In this document: one piece after another, positions 34,759 to 44,182 of the stretch
Position numbering within the stretch: the first letter of the stretch is position 1
Layout: the number at the start of each line of letters is the position of its first letter
Assembly (NCBI GenBank): GCA_046705285.1
Contig: JBJKQK010000083.1
Coordinates: 1-64,000, forward strand
Direction of reading: 5' to 3'
DNA from: SCRD01 sp046705285
GTDB lineage: Bacteria > Acidobacteriota > Terriglobia > UBA7540
Length of the DNA stretch: 64,000 bases
Notes under the pieces: model-generated
The model's database searches: none
Seen by the model: only the letters and a program-made list of their open reading frames with translations
What the model was told of the DNA's origin: nothing
Translations under genes and position numbers: made by a program

Positions 34759-35194
34759 TCACTCGGGGCATGGTCTTGAACAATTTACCCGGTTCGTTTT
34801 TCGGCCTTCCTGTGTTTTCAACAAGATGGCCCGGTTCGTTTTTCGGTTCGTTCCGGTTCGTTTTTTATGCACTCTAATGTTTTCAACAACTTCGGTAGCT
34901 TCGTTTTCGGTTCGTTTGCCCGTTTTTTCGGTTCGTTTTTCACGCCGATCCTTTTTTTTCAACAACTTCTCCGGTTCGTTTTTGAAAAAAAGAATTCTTT
35001 TTGTCCCACGCGCAATTTGCGGGCAAAGACAGGCTATTGCCTTTGTTTTCAGTTTCTTGCATCATTTCAAAGCTACAAAACATCGCTTTTTGCCTTCGCC
35101 ATTCAGCTTTTTCAAATGTTACAGTTACCAACCTTGCCAGCCTCTCCGCTGAACCCTCTGACCGGGAGGCGCGAACCGCCAGACAGACCGACAA
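34759..35194 (-). pseudogene. Split minus-strand reading frame with a basic Lys-Arg-Thr repeat tail
   Basis: Two frames, 35194-34940 (84 codons) and 34965-34759 (68 codons), overlap at an A8 tract (T8 on the plus strand at about 34952-34959). With one A fewer they would join into a single frame of about 143 codons: a head with EKAEWRRQKAMFCSFEMM followed by repeated basic peptides such as KRTGEVVEKK, KRTENEATEVVENI and KRTGTNRKTNRAILLK. The head looks protein-like, but the family is not recognised. It could be a decayed gene, a homopolymer sequencing error, or a repeat element that only mimics coding. Confidence 0.35.
34788..34985. repeat. Degenerate direct repeats of GGTTCGTTTTT and TTTTCAACAA
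   Basis: The motif GGTTCGTTT recurs at about 34791, 34834, 34844, 34856, 34909, 34930 and 34973. A second motif, TTTTCAACAA, recurs at about 34815, 34879 and 34953, so a larger unit of about 65-73 bases repeats roughly three times. The region is T-rich on the plus strand and differs in composition from its neighbours. It is not a CRISPR: units are unequal and spacers absent. Confidence 0.7.
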
Positions 35195-35411
35195 CTAGAC
35201 TAGCACAGTAGCCGCTTGGTGTCAAGCAAATTCGCTCCAGAACTCTCCCCGTTTCTTGCCCGGTGCAGCCGCCAAACGGCTTTTGACGCCTCGAGGCGAG
35301 CGTCGCACCCTCCCTAGATAGCCGCAAGCGCCCCGGAGTTTTGAGGGATGTCATGGTCTTGTGTCTTTGTGAACAGTCGCTGAGGCGGTTGGAAGAAGCG
35401 CCGGAAAGCCA

Positions 35412-36746
35412 TTAGCTGACGGCGACGGCCAGCAATGTGGCATCATCGTGGAAATGTCCGCCGCAGAACTCTGTTACTCTGGCGAGCACGGCGGCATTCA
35501 GGTGCGAAGCCGGAGCCGTGAGATTGGCTTTGGCGACATCGAGCAGGCTCTCTTCCCCAAATTCACTTCCATCCTGCCCTGCCGCCTCCGTAATTCCATC
35601 GGTATAAAGGAGCAATCTGTCTCCGGCTGCGAGATCGACGGCCAGATCCTCGTATTTCCAGGCCGGGAAAACCCCAAGCACGGCGCCGCCGCCGGGAAGT
35701 TGCCGAGCGCTTTTGCAGGAAACCAGGACAGGAGCAAGGTGGCCGGCGTTGCAGTACTGGAGCGTGCGCTTCTCTGCGTCCAGGATGCCATAAAAGAACG
35801 TCACGAACTTCTCGGCCGCGATGTTGCCGCACAATACGCTGTTGACACGGCTGCACACGCGCGCGGGGCTGTCTGAATCACGCGCAAAGGCCCGAACGGT
35901 GGCCTGGACGTTGGCCATCAGCAGGGCGGCGGAAATGCCCTTCCCCACCACATCGGCTATGCAAATCGCAATCCGGTTCTCGCTGAGCCGGAGCACGTCA
36001 AAGTAATCGCCGCCGACAGCCCGGGCAGGCCGCCAGGCCGTTGCGATGTCAAATGCGGGAAGCTGGGGAATGTCCTTCGGAAGCAAAGACTGCTGAATTT
36101 CCCGGGCACGCTCCAATTCCTGCTCCTGCATTTCCAGTTGGGCCGCGCCCTGTTCAACAGTTCGTTGCAACTCGATGTTTCGCGCCTCAAGCCGCTCTTT
36201 GGTTGTTCTATAAACAAACGAAACGATGCCAAAGACGATTGTGACGATGGAAGGAAACTTCCAGCCCGTTATGATCCAGTCGCGCAGAGGTTGCGTATTC
36301 GGAGGAGCAATCCACCAGACAACAATACTCGAAATCAGGTAAATGGGTGGCGTGAGAAGGAGCAGGACAGCCAGAAAAGCCAGCCAATTGTAAGGGAATG
36401 GCCGGTCCCGGTAAACCACACGCAACTGATTCGTGATTGGAACAAGCAGATTGCCGATTGCGAGAGCATAGACAAGGATCGTGGCCGGATGAACCGGCTG
36501 GCCGTTGGCCCAGAAGATGGCGGACACAATAACAGTCAGGACAATGTAAATCGCCTGCTGCTCAAAGAAGCGGACTAATGATGATCTCAAGATAAACGCC
36601 TGCTGTGAATCCGATCCGTGAATAGTGTCCACTATTCTATAACCAAGCGGTTTGAAATCCCACAGTGGGGTGCACACGCCGGTGCGCCTGCCAGGAAGTC
36701 GGAGGCGGAGTCTATCCTCCCTGTCTGGAAATAATCCACAGCACAC
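35412..36746 (-). CDS. SpoIIE/PP2C-type serine phosphatase with membrane sensor
   Basis: 444 residues in the longest frame, which starts with GTG; a GTG at 36632 just before the membrane part is also possible. Several membrane helices (AIYIVLTVIVSAIFW, AILLLLTPPIYLISS-like segments) lead to a coiled-coil (ELQRTVEQGAAQLEMQEQEL) and a PP2C domain: SLLPKDIPQLPAFDIA, GGDYFDVLRL, IADVVGKGISAALLMA, LYTDGITEA and a final FHDDATLLAVAV. The metal-binding Asp residues are in GGDY, IADV, YTDG and HDDAT. Relatives dephosphorylate anti-sigma-factor antagonists, but no such partner is nearby. Confidence 0.9.
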   Translation of the reverse strand: MCCGLFPDREDRLRLRLPGRRTGVCTPLWDFKPLGYRIVDTIHGSDSQQAFILRSSLVRFFEQQAIYIVLTVIVSAIFWANGQPVHPATILVYALAIGNLLVPITNQLRVVYRDRPFPYNWLAFLAVLLLLTPPIYLISSIVVWWIAPPNTQPLRDWIITGWKFPSIVTIVFGIVSFVYRTTKERLEARNIELQRTVEQGAAQLEMQEQELERAREIQQSLLPKDIPQLPAFDIATAWRPARAVGGDYFDVLRLSENRIAICIADVVGKGISAALLMANVQATVRAFARDSDSPARVCSRVNSVLCGNIAAEKFVTFFYGILDAEKRTLQYCNAGHLAPVLVSCKSARQLPGGGAVLGVFPAWKYEDLAVDLAAGDRLLLYTDGITEAAGQDGSEFGEESLLDVAKANLTAPASHLNAAVLARVTEFCGGHFHDDATLLAVAVS

Positions 36747-36890
36747 TGAAGAAATTACCGGGGGTCTTCACACTCTCGATGATTAACTTGCATGTTCTCA
36801 ACGATCTGATTGTGCGAGCGTTGTGGAACGATCATTGCTGCGTCGATATGGCAGAGGTGGGGGAAATCCACAGCCTATAAGGGGGCATGA

Positions 36891-37259
36891 ATGAAAGCAA
36901 GAAACATTCGGTCCTGGGTCATAGTCTTGACCCTGGCCGCAGGGTTAATTCCGTTTTCGCAGGCATTCAGCGCTCAAAATCAATACCCCAATCAGCAGCA
37001 GCCGCCCGCTGCTCAGCAACAACCACCGAGCGCACAGCAACCCCAAACCAAGAAAAAGGCCCACACATACACAGGCAAAATCATCAAGGCCAAAAATGGC
37101 CAGTACGCCTTGCTGACCAATCCACAACTCGGAAAAGGTTACTACCTGGACAATCAAACGGAAGCGGAGAAGTACAACGGCAAGGACGTGCAGGTCGTTG
37201 CAACCCTTGACCCACAGACCAGCACTCTCCATGTGATTCAGATTAAACTTGCGTCGTGA
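36891..37259 (+). CDS. Small secreted protein with Gln/Pro-rich linker
   Basis: 122 residues: signal peptide (WVIVLTLAAGLIPFSQAFSA), a Gln/Pro-rich linker (NQQQPPAAQQQPPSAQQPQ), then a compact domain of about 65 residues (YTGKIIKAKNGQYALL, GYYLDNQTEAEKYNGKDVQV, LHVIQIKLA). The last part resembles small beta-barrel (OB-like) domains common in secreted proteins of Acidobacteriota, a resemblance noted from memory. The protein at 44183-44698 ends in a comparable domain. GGGGG precedes the ATG. Function unknown. Confidence 0.72.
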   Translation: MKARNIRSWVIVLTLAAGLIPFSQAFSAQNQYPNQQQPPAAQQQPPSAQQPQTKKKAHTYTGKIIKAKNGQYALLTNPQLGKGYYLDNQTEAEKYNGKDVQVVATLDPQTSTLHVIQIKLAS

Positions 37260-37449
37260 TGAAGACCGTCATCAGTGGCGTGTAACCTGATGCATTGGAA
37301 TTTTGGCCTTTCACGAGTGATGTTCTTTCAGGGGGCTCAGGCCTAAACTCACGGCAGGTGGTCCCGGCGGCGCAGATGCCGCCGCGGACTTTCCTGCCAT
37401 CGTATGCCGGGGAAAAACCAGCGGCTGGGAAAGAATCCGGCGAACGGAA

Positions 37450-38628
37450 TTAGTCCAAAGCAAGGATCGGCACGATCGCCTGCTGAACTTCGCCGGTGAC
37501 GCGTGCGTCGTGTTCCTCAACATAGACGTTGAGTTCACTGCGCACGCCGAAATCATCGAGATAGATTCCCGGCTCGACGGAGAAGCAGGTGCGCGGCATG
37601 ACGCGGCGGGAGTCGTGTGTTTCCAGGTTGTCCATGTTGGCGCCGTTGCCGTGGACGTCTTCGCCGACGGAGTGGCCCGTGCGGTGCACGAACTTGTCGC
37701 CGTAGCCGGCGCGCTGGATGACGGCGCGGGCGGCATCGTCCACCTGATAGCCGTAAAGCGGTGTTCCCTTCTGCATGGCGTATTTCACCAGATCGACGGC
37801 GGCGTCGCGGGCTTCGCGGACAATGTTGAAAATCCCTACGTAGCGGCTGGGAACCTGCTCGCCAACGAACCCCGTCCAGGTGATGTCGAAATAGACCGCT
37901 CCCGGCTTTGACTGCCTGGCCCAGACGTCGAGCAATACAAAATCATTGTGGCGAATGGGAAGCGCAGAATCTTCGCTGGGGCAGTAATGTGGATTGGCAG
38001 AGTTCGCGTTGACGGCGACAATGGGCGGCTCATCGGTTTCGACACCGTTCATGGCGAAGATGCGCATCATCTCCTGCTGCACATCGTACTCGCTCAGGAT
38101 TTTTCCGGCACGGATCGCACTACGAATTACTGCGAACGCCCCGTTGACGGCAGCATGGACGGTTTTTCCGGCTTCGAGGTGAGAAGCCAGCTGGGCATCA
38201 GACCAGCGGGCTTCAAACAATTGCACCAGGTCGGCAGAGGAGACGACTTCGACGCCAAAGCTCCGCACCAACTCGACCGTTCCGGCATCCACCAGGCCGA
38301 CGTAAGGAATATCGTTGAGGGGCGAATACTGCATGGCGATGCGATTCCGGCCTTCCAGCATTCGCCTCAGATGCTCGCGCTGCTCGATCCAGGAAGAATA
38401 AAGATGCAAGGTTCCAGGAACGCCGTCAAGGTTGCCACGCTCGATGCGATGGACCAACCGGAAAGGCTCACCTTCAGCAGGGATCAGATAATACCAGCGG
38501 CGCGTGCAGATCGGCGGAGCGACCTTCAGCACGCGGTAAGCAATGGGATCGCGGTGATGGTGATCATAAAAAAGCCAGCCGTCCAGCCTGGCGTTGCGAA
38601 GTTCGGATTGGATGGCATCGAGGTCCAT
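37450..38628 (-). CDS. M24 family aminopeptidase (Xaa-Pro peptidase-like)
   Basis: 392 residues from the ATG at 38628, which has AAGGAG nine bases upstream; the longer frame begins seven codons earlier. The N-terminal domain resembles creatinase/prolidase; the C-terminal metallopeptidase domain has a metal-binding Asp in NDFVLLDVWARQ, then a second in DITWTG, His in VHRTGHSVGEDVHGNG, and acidic residues in SVEPGIYL and VRSELNVYVEE. It is a cytosolic peptidase that would cut peptides with proline at position 2. It follows the sodium symporter gene in the same direction, which fits uptake then breakdown of small peptides or amino-acid derivatives. Confidence 0.92.
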   Translation of the reverse strand: MDLDAIQSELRNARLDGWLFYDHHHRDPIAYRVLKVAPPICTRRWYYLIPAEGEPFRLVHRIERGNLDGVPGTLHLYSSWIEQREHLRRMLEGRNRIAMQYSPLNDIPYVGLVDAGTVELVRSFGVEVVSSADLVQLFEARWSDAQLASHLEAGKTVHAAVNGAFAVIRSAIRAGKILSEYDVQQEMMRIFAMNGVETDEPPIVAVNANSANPHYCPSEDSALPIRHNDFVLLDVWARQSKPGAVYFDITWTGFVGEQVPSRYVGIFNIVREARDAAVDLVKYAMQKGTPLYGYQVDDAARAVIQRAGYGDKFVHRTGHSVGEDVHGNGANMDNLETHDSRRVMPRTCFSVEPGIYLDDFGVRSELNVYVEEHDARVTGEVQQAIVPILALD

Positions 38629-38700
38629 TGTGGATTCTCCTTGGTGCAATGTCTTCTAAGCGGCGCGGTCCCTTTTCCTTCGTGACAAGATCAAGAGCAA

Positions 38701-38734
38701 CTCTCGCAAAGGCGCTAAGGCGCAAAGAAGAGCG
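38701..38734. repeat. Copy 1 of a GCGCAAAGAA-type interspersed motif
   Basis: The string AAGGCGCTAAGGCGCAAAGA, followed by AGAGCG, lies between the M24 and symporter genes. A close match lies at 40558-40588. Similar TTTGCGCC/GGCGCAAA strings are seen between genes in many bacteria. Confidence 0.5.
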
Positions 38735-38775
38735 TCACTTGGCGGGCTGAAGTTCCACCCTCCACGCATAAATCC

Positions 38776-40197
38776 TTACCCGCGCTCGGCGGCTTTGCGG
38801 AAGAAAGGCTGCCACTGTTCGGGACGCGGCGGAGCGGTCAGCAGACTGACGCCGATCAGGCTGGCGAGCGAGGCAGCGAGCGCCGGGAAGATCATCGGAA
38901 TAATCGGATCAAGGTGAAACACCTTCCAGATGATCGCTACCGCCGTTCCCGCCGCGATGGAACTGAGCCCTCCGGCCGTTGTCGTGCGCTTCCAGAAGAA
39001 CGCAGCCACGACGACGGGCGTGATACCCGCTCCGTAAACGTCGTACGCATAAACTGCCGTCTGCAAAATGGATTGCTGAAAGCTCTGGGCCAGCGCCAGG
39101 AGCCCCAATACGATCACCACGATGCGGGACATCAGCACCAGGCTGCTATCGCTGGATCGCTTCATAACAAAGCGCTGCAGAACGTCGTGGACAACGCTGG
39201 TGGCTGGTGAAAAGAGATAATTGTTGCCCGTGGAAATCACCTTGGCAAAAATCGCCGCCAGGAAGATCGCTCCAATCAGTGGGACGATGCCGTAGCGCGC
39301 CGTATAAGGAATCAGGCCCCAGGCAGGAAGCCGGCCGGAAGCGACGCGCGAATGGAACATGACACCGCCCACGACAGCCAGCAGAACGATAATCGTCTCC
39401 AGCACGACGGTGCCGCAAACCCATCCCACCACGGAAAGACGCGCGTCGCGCTCGCTGCGGGCGGAAAAGAATTTCTGATACATGGCCTGGTTGCCAAGCA
39501 TCAGGGTGAATGTGGGCAGGAAATATCCGAGCGCCTCGTCCCAGGTCATGGTGCCGAAGACGGTCAGGTGGCTGGCAGGCAGTTGGGTGGTGACGTTGTG
39601 CCATCCTCCGGCGTGCGCCAGCATCGCGGGCAACGCAAACAGACAGCCGACTGTGACTACGAGGCCGATCACCAGATCGGTGTAAGCCACCGAAGACATG
39701 CCCGCCAGCGCCGTGAACAAAATGACAAACGCCGCCAGGATGATGGTGCCCGCGGTCTCGCTCATTCCGAAAGCAAGTTCCAGAATGCGGCCGCCGCCGC
39801 GGAACTGGTAGCTGACGATGGCCGTGTAGGAAACGATGATGCAGATGGTGCCCAGCACCCGCGCTATGGGACTGTAACGCACCTCGAGGAGATCGGGAAT
39901 GGTGTACTGAGCAAAAGAGCGGGCGCGGCCGGCGATGAAGTAGATTACGATCAATCCCGCCCATCCGCCCGCCGGGAGCCAAAGCGACGCCAGACCCTGG
40001 TCATAGGCGAATTCGGCCCCGGCAAAAAGGCTTCCGGCGCCGATCCAGGAACAGAGAAGCGTGAAAATCAGCACCCAAACGGAAAGCGTGCGGTCGGCCA
40101 CCATGAAATCGGCATGGGTCTTGAGCTTGATCGACCGGACAATGCTGACCGTGAGCAACGCCAGCACAATCAAGACCAGGCTGATGGCGTAAATCAT
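38776..40197 (-). CDS. Sodium:solute symporter (SSS family)
   Basis: 473 residues with about thirteen membrane helices. Family traits: the N-terminal region LSVWVLIFTLLCSWIGAGSL, the conserved helix with GLASLWLPAGGWAGL, and GISLL-type C-terminal helices near VVAAFFWKRTTTAGGLSS. The family takes up sugars, amino acids, vitamins or acetate together with sodium; the substrate cannot be told here. It starts three bases after the DUF167 gene stop, in a minus-strand row yggS, DUF167, symporter, M24 peptidase. Confidence 0.92.
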   Translation of the reverse strand: MIYAISLVLIVLALLTVSIVRSIKLKTHADFMVADRTLSVWVLIFTLLCSWIGAGSLFAGAEFAYDQGLASLWLPAGGWAGLIVIYFIAGRARSFAQYTIPDLLEVRYSPIARVLGTICIIVSYTAIVSYQFRGGGRILELAFGMSETAGTIILAAFVILFTALAGMSSVAYTDLVIGLVVTVGCLFALPAMLAHAGGWHNVTTQLPASHLTVFGTMTWDEALGYFLPTFTLMLGNQAMYQKFFSARSERDARLSVVGWVCGTVVLETIIVLLAVVGGVMFHSRVASGRLPAWGLIPYTARYGIVPLIGAIFLAAIFAKVISTGNNYLFSPATSVVHDVLQRFVMKRSSDSSLVLMSRIVVIVLGLLALAQSFQQSILQTAVYAYDVYGAGITPVVVAAFFWKRTTTAGGLSSIAAGTAVAIIWKVFHLDPIIPMIFPALAASLASLIGVSLLTAPPRPEQWQPFFRKAAERG

Positions 40198-40200
40198 CGG

Positions 40201-40509
40201 CTAACGGCCTTTTACCTGCGCCAGAGCTTCGAGGCGCGCAATGGTCTCCGCGAGGGAATTGCTGGTGATTCTGAAAAGCTTCCGGCGCGACTTGGCGCCC
40301 GTCAAAAGCTCCACCGACGAGCGCGGCAGCCGGAGCGATTGCGCCAGAAAATCGATGGCGGCCTGGTTTGCCTTGCCTTCCACCGGCGGCGCGGTCAGTT
40401 CCAGGCACAGCCCGCCTGAGGAGTCCCGCAGCAGGCGTACGCGGCGGGAACGCGGCTTGATCCGGAGCCAGAAGCTCACCTTGTTGCCTTCGGAGGTGAA
40501 GTCACTCAT
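40201..40509 (-). CDS. DUF167 (YggU-like) protein
   Basis: 102 residues from the ATG at 40509, which has GGGAAG upstream; the longer frame adds 22 doubtful codons. The family signature LTAPPVEGKANQAAIDFLAQ and the basic strand SFWLRIKPRSRRVRL are clear, as is the SSVELLTGAKSRRKLF segment. DUF167 proteins are small basic proteins often encoded beside yggS and yggT, as here; the molecular role is unknown. Confidence 0.9.
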   Translation of the reverse strand: MSDFTSEGNKVSFWLRIKPRSRRVRLLRDSSGGLCLELTAPPVEGKANQAAIDFLAQSLRLPRSSVELLTGAKSRRKLFRITSNSLAETIARLEALAQVKGR

Positions 40510-40557
40510 TTGTCTTCCCTGCGACGTTGTGGGCCTGACACTCGCGGAAAAAGCATA

Positions 40558-40587
40558 GCTCACGCCAAGGCGCAAAGAATAGCGCTG

Positions 40588-40588
<1 letters not shown>
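40558..40588. repeat. Copy 2 of the GCGCAAAGAA-type interspersed motif
   Basis: CACGCCAAGGCGCAAAGAAT, followed by AGCGC, lies just after the yggS stop, before DUF167, and matches copy 1 at 38701-38734 over about 17 bases. Confidence 0.5.
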
Positions 40589-41280
<692 letters not shown>

Positions 41281-41519
41281 GATAAGAAATGTTCTGCCGG
41301 GGCAGGCCCGGCCCAACGCAATGTCCCTCAGTGACTTAGGTTAGCCCGCTATTGTACCATCGGCGTGCGCGAAGTTTTCGCCTTGTGGTATTCCGTCCTC
41401 CAGTGTTAGTATTGCAGTCCTCATCCTGGCAAAGGAAATGATATTTCCAACTTCCCTGGTCTTCCAAGGTATCCGGGACATTACGCAACGTCCGGTGGAA
41501 AAATACAGAGGGGAAAACA

Positions 41520-42197
41520 ATGTCCCATGGAATCTTCATCACGCTGGAAGGGATTGACGGGACGGGGAAAAGCACACACGCGCGCCGCCTGGCATCTTAC
41601 CTTCGCAAACGTGGAATCCCTGTGGTTTTGTCGCGCGAACCCGGCGGGACAACGGTCGGCGAGCAGGTTCGGCGGCTGTTGCTGAACCCCAAAATCTGCA
41701 AAATGTCGTCGCTGACCGAACTTGCCCTGATGTACGCTGCGCGAGAACAACACCTGGAGGAAGTGGTGCGCCCGGCGCTTGCCCGCGGCCGCGTGGTCAT
41801 CAGCGACCGGTACAATGATGCCTCATTCGCTTACCAGGGCTATGGGCGCATGTTGGGCGTGCAGACGGTCCGGGCGCTCGACAAGGTTATATGCGGAAGG
41901 ACCCAGCCCGACCTGACGCTGCTTCTTGACCTCGATCCGCAGGCGGCGCTGGACCGGGCCCGCAAACGGAATACCCGCCGCAAGATGAGGAATACGCGGT
42001 TTGAAAATCACGGGTTAAAATTTCAAAAGCGGGTTCGCACCGGCTACCTGGCTCTGGCACGGCAGCAGCCGCGCCGAATCAAATTGATCCAGGCTGACCG
42101 GCCCATCGCGGAAATTGAGGCGGAGATTCGGAAGATTGTCGACGCCCTGCTGGTTCGTCACCGTGTGCGTGTGCAGGGGAATGGCGCAACACACTAA
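41520..42197 (+). CDS. tmk: Thymidylate kinase
   Basis: 225 residues. Phosphorylates dTMP to dTDP. The P-loop is LEGIDGTGKSTHARRL; the DR motif is VVISDRYNDASFAYQGYGR; and the arginine-rich lid follows (RARKRNTRRKMRNTRFE). LSREPGGTTVGEQVRRLLLN is a strong family signature. GAGGGG precedes the ATG. It is 89 bases upstream of holB, a common pairing. Confidence 0.96.
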   Translation: MSHGIFITLEGIDGTGKSTHARRLASYLRKRGIPVVLSREPGGTTVGEQVRRLLLNPKICKMSSLTELALMYAAREQHLEEVVRPALARGRVVISDRYNDASFAYQGYGRMLGVQTVRALDKVICGRTQPDLTLLLDLDPQAALDRARKRNTRRKMRNTRFENHGLKFQKRVRTGYLALARQQPRRIKLIQADRPIAEIEAEIRKIVDALLVRHRVRVQGNGATH

Positions 42198-42286
42198 AGA
42201 CGAAGGGACACCAGGACCTGGACCCGCTCAAGAGAACGCTCTGCCCGACACCACAGAAGTGAGGATGCCGGCTCCGGACACAGGCC

Positions 42287-43381
42287 ATGGGTTTTGATTC
42301 TTTTTTGGGCAACGGGAAGGCAGTTCAGGCCGTCCGAGAGATGCTGGCTCGGGAGCGCGTTCCAGGTTCGCTGCTGTTCACGGGGCCGGATGGAATCGGT
42401 AAAAAGACGCTTGCCGTGATGTTGGCCAAGGCGTTGAATTGCGAGAAACGCGGGCCGGGCGGCGACGACTTCTGCGGCGAATGCGCCCGCTGCCGGAAAG
42501 CCGATGCGTTTGTGGCATCAAGTCTCGAAGACCTCGCCCGGCGGCGCGAGATCAAGGAGGCTCAAAAGCGGGTTGAGGGGCTGGTCTACTTTGACCTGCA
42601 ACTGGTTGAACCACTGACCCGCTACATACTGATTGAGCAAGTCCGCCAGCTTCGGACGACAGCTTATAGCCGGCCTTTCAACTTTCCACAGCGGGTTCTG
42701 ATCATCGATCAAGCCCAAGCCATCCATTGGCAGGCCGCAGACTTGCTGCTGAAAGTGCTGGAAGAGCCTCCTGAAACCACGACCCTGGTCCTGATCTGTC
42801 CCAACGCGCATGAATTGCGCCCCACCATCCGATCACGCTGCTTTGCGCTGGAATTCGTACCTGTTGAGGAATCGATCATCGCGCGCGTGCTGACGGAAGA
42901 ACGAGGGTTTGCGGAAGGGGATCTCGCGCTCGCAACGCGCGTGGCCAACGGAAGCATGGCGCTGGCCAAGACTTTCAACCTCCGGGAATATCAGGAACAG
43001 CGAAAACCGTGGCTGACCCTTCTGGAAAGTGTTGCCCGGCCGGCGGGCCGCCCGGCGACATCGCAGCAATGGAAAACCTTGTTTGATGCGACCAAAATGC
43101 TGGCCGAGGATCGCGGCCGCATCGAGGAATCGCTGATGACGGGTTCCATCCTGATGCGCGATCTGATGTACGTCCTTCTGGTCAAGGAAAGCAAGGCTGT
43201 CACGAACATCGACCTGCTTCCCCGCCTTGCAGTGTGGGCACAGGCCCTTGGCCTGGAGGGGATCCAGAAACTCGAAGAGGGCATCGAAAGCTCCCACCGC
43301 CTGCAGAATCGCAATGTGAACCAGCAACTTGCCTTCGATTCGCTGGCTGCCGGCTTCCTCCATTCTCAACGCAGGGCATGA
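42287..43381 (+). CDS. holB: DNA polymerase III subunit delta-prime
   Basis: 364 residues. Part of the clamp loader that places the beta clamp on DNA. The N-terminus FDSFLGNGKAVQAVREML, the P-loop-like GPDGIGKKTLA, the zinc-type cysteines in CGECARC and the strand LLKVLEEPPETTTLVLIC with the sensor region TIRSRCFALEFVP are all typical. The Walker B is IIDQAQAI, where the classical DEAH-like acidic residues are replaced, as is usual for delta-prime. A C-terminal helical domain completes the protein. No good ribosome site precedes the ATG. Confidence 0.93.
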   Translation: MGFDSFLGNGKAVQAVREMLARERVPGSLLFTGPDGIGKKTLAVMLAKALNCEKRGPGGDDFCGECARCRKADAFVASSLEDLARRREIKEAQKRVEGLVYFDLQLVEPLTRYILIEQVRQLRTTAYSRPFNFPQRVLIIDQAQAIHWQAADLLLKVLEEPPETTTLVLICPNAHELRPTIRSRCFALEFVPVEESIIARVLTEERGFAEGDLALATRVANGSMALAKTFNLREYQEQRKPWLTLLESVARPAGRPATSQQWKTLFDATKMLAEDRGRIEESLMTGSILMRDLMYVLLVKESKAVTNIDLLPRLAVWAQALGLEGIQKLEEGIESSHRLQNRNVNQQLAFDSLAAGFLHSQRRA

Positions 43382-43461
43382 AAACCTATAGGAGCGCTGC
43401 GGCCGGGTGTAAAGGCGAAAACGCAATTCGCTTCACGAAAGGGCGTGGGCTTCCGGCGAAG

Positions 43462-43490
43462 TTGTCCTGTGGGTGAAGATGTGCTATAAA
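43462..43490 (+). promoter_or_regulatory. Promoter of the Hfq-like gene
   Basis: TTGTCC (43462-43467) and TATAAA (43485-43490) are spaced by 17 bases. Transcription would start near 43497, giving a leader of about 157 bases before the GTG. Confidence 0.55.
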
Positions 43491-43653
43491 TATTCCAGCT
43501 GTATGGCCTATTTTTCTGGGCGAATTTTCAATTGCTGAAGAAACCGGAACACGAGAAATCTCATCTATTCATAAAGGACTTTAAGCGATATCTAGTTCGG
43601 CAAGACGCTGCTGGGTCCGTACCAGCGCGCAAAAGTTCAAGGAGTATCAAGTT

Positions 43654-43992
43654 GTGAATCGAAAACTAATTCGTCCTTCACTTTCGGATGTTCAAGAGCA
43701 GATGGCGGGGAGGGTACAGCGGAAAAAGCCGGCTCCGCCTGAACAAACAAACGCTGAAAACTTTTATTACCTTAAGCAGATGCAAGCTCGAACGCCTATG
43801 GTCGTCGTCCTGGACCGAGATGAGACGATACATGGGGTAATCGAGTGGTACGACAAGCAATGCATTAAGGTCCATCGTACCAATGAACCAAACTTGCTCA
43901 TCATGAAGAGTTGTATCCGTTATATGTATAAGGAGCAGGAAGCCAGCGGCAACGGGAATGGTTCGTACAGGCGCGATATTGAAGTTGAGTAA
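43654..43992 (+). CDS. Hfq-like Sm-fold RNA chaperone with N-terminal extension
   Basis: 112 residues. Residues 35-95 read like Hfq: ENFYYLKQMQARTPMVVVLD, HGVIEWYDKQCIKVHR, and MKSCIRYMY in place of the classical YKHAIS. The Lys of that motif is present, but the Tyr and His are not, so the proximal RNA-binding site is altered. There is a basic N-terminal extension of about 35 residues (QMAGRVQRKKPAPPEQ) and a short acidic tail. The GTG start has AAGGAG upstream. If it is an Hfq it would help small RNAs pair with mRNAs; if not, another Sm-type protein. Confidence 0.78.
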   Translation: MNRKLIRPSLSDVQEQMAGRVQRKKPAPPEQTNAENFYYLKQMQARTPMVVVLDRDETIHGVIEWYDKQCIKVHRTNEPNLLIMKSCIRYMYKEQEASGNGNGSYRRDIEVE

Positions 43993-44182
43993 CTTCGTCG
44001 GTTTGGGTTGGTGTTTCCGGGGATGCCCCTGCTCTAGCGGTCAGTAAGATCTCGTGATGCCGTCAGAACTGCAATCGCCTTGGAATGGACAGGCGTACTT
44101 GCCGAATAGGTTGCCGGAGTGTTTTGGCATGGCTTGCCCGCGCAACCGCTTGACAGCGGGCCGAGAGTGCTTCTAGCATTAG

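Larger units (their letters stand above)
34574..35411. other. Gene-poor region containing the T-rich repeats
   Basis: Between the CPBP protease and the PP2C phosphatase no ordinary gene is visible. 34574-34757 shows nothing clear; 34759-35194 holds the repeats and split frame described separately; 35195-35411 shows nothing recognisable. Confidence 0.5.

Noticed and set aside
34788..34985. CRISPR array
   Set aside because: The repeats are of unequal length and spacing, without unique spacers, and no cas genes are present.
39352..40419. 355-codon plus-strand frame opposite the sodium symporter
   Set aside because: Antisense to a well-supported transporter; the translated product is hydrophilic and of odd composition.
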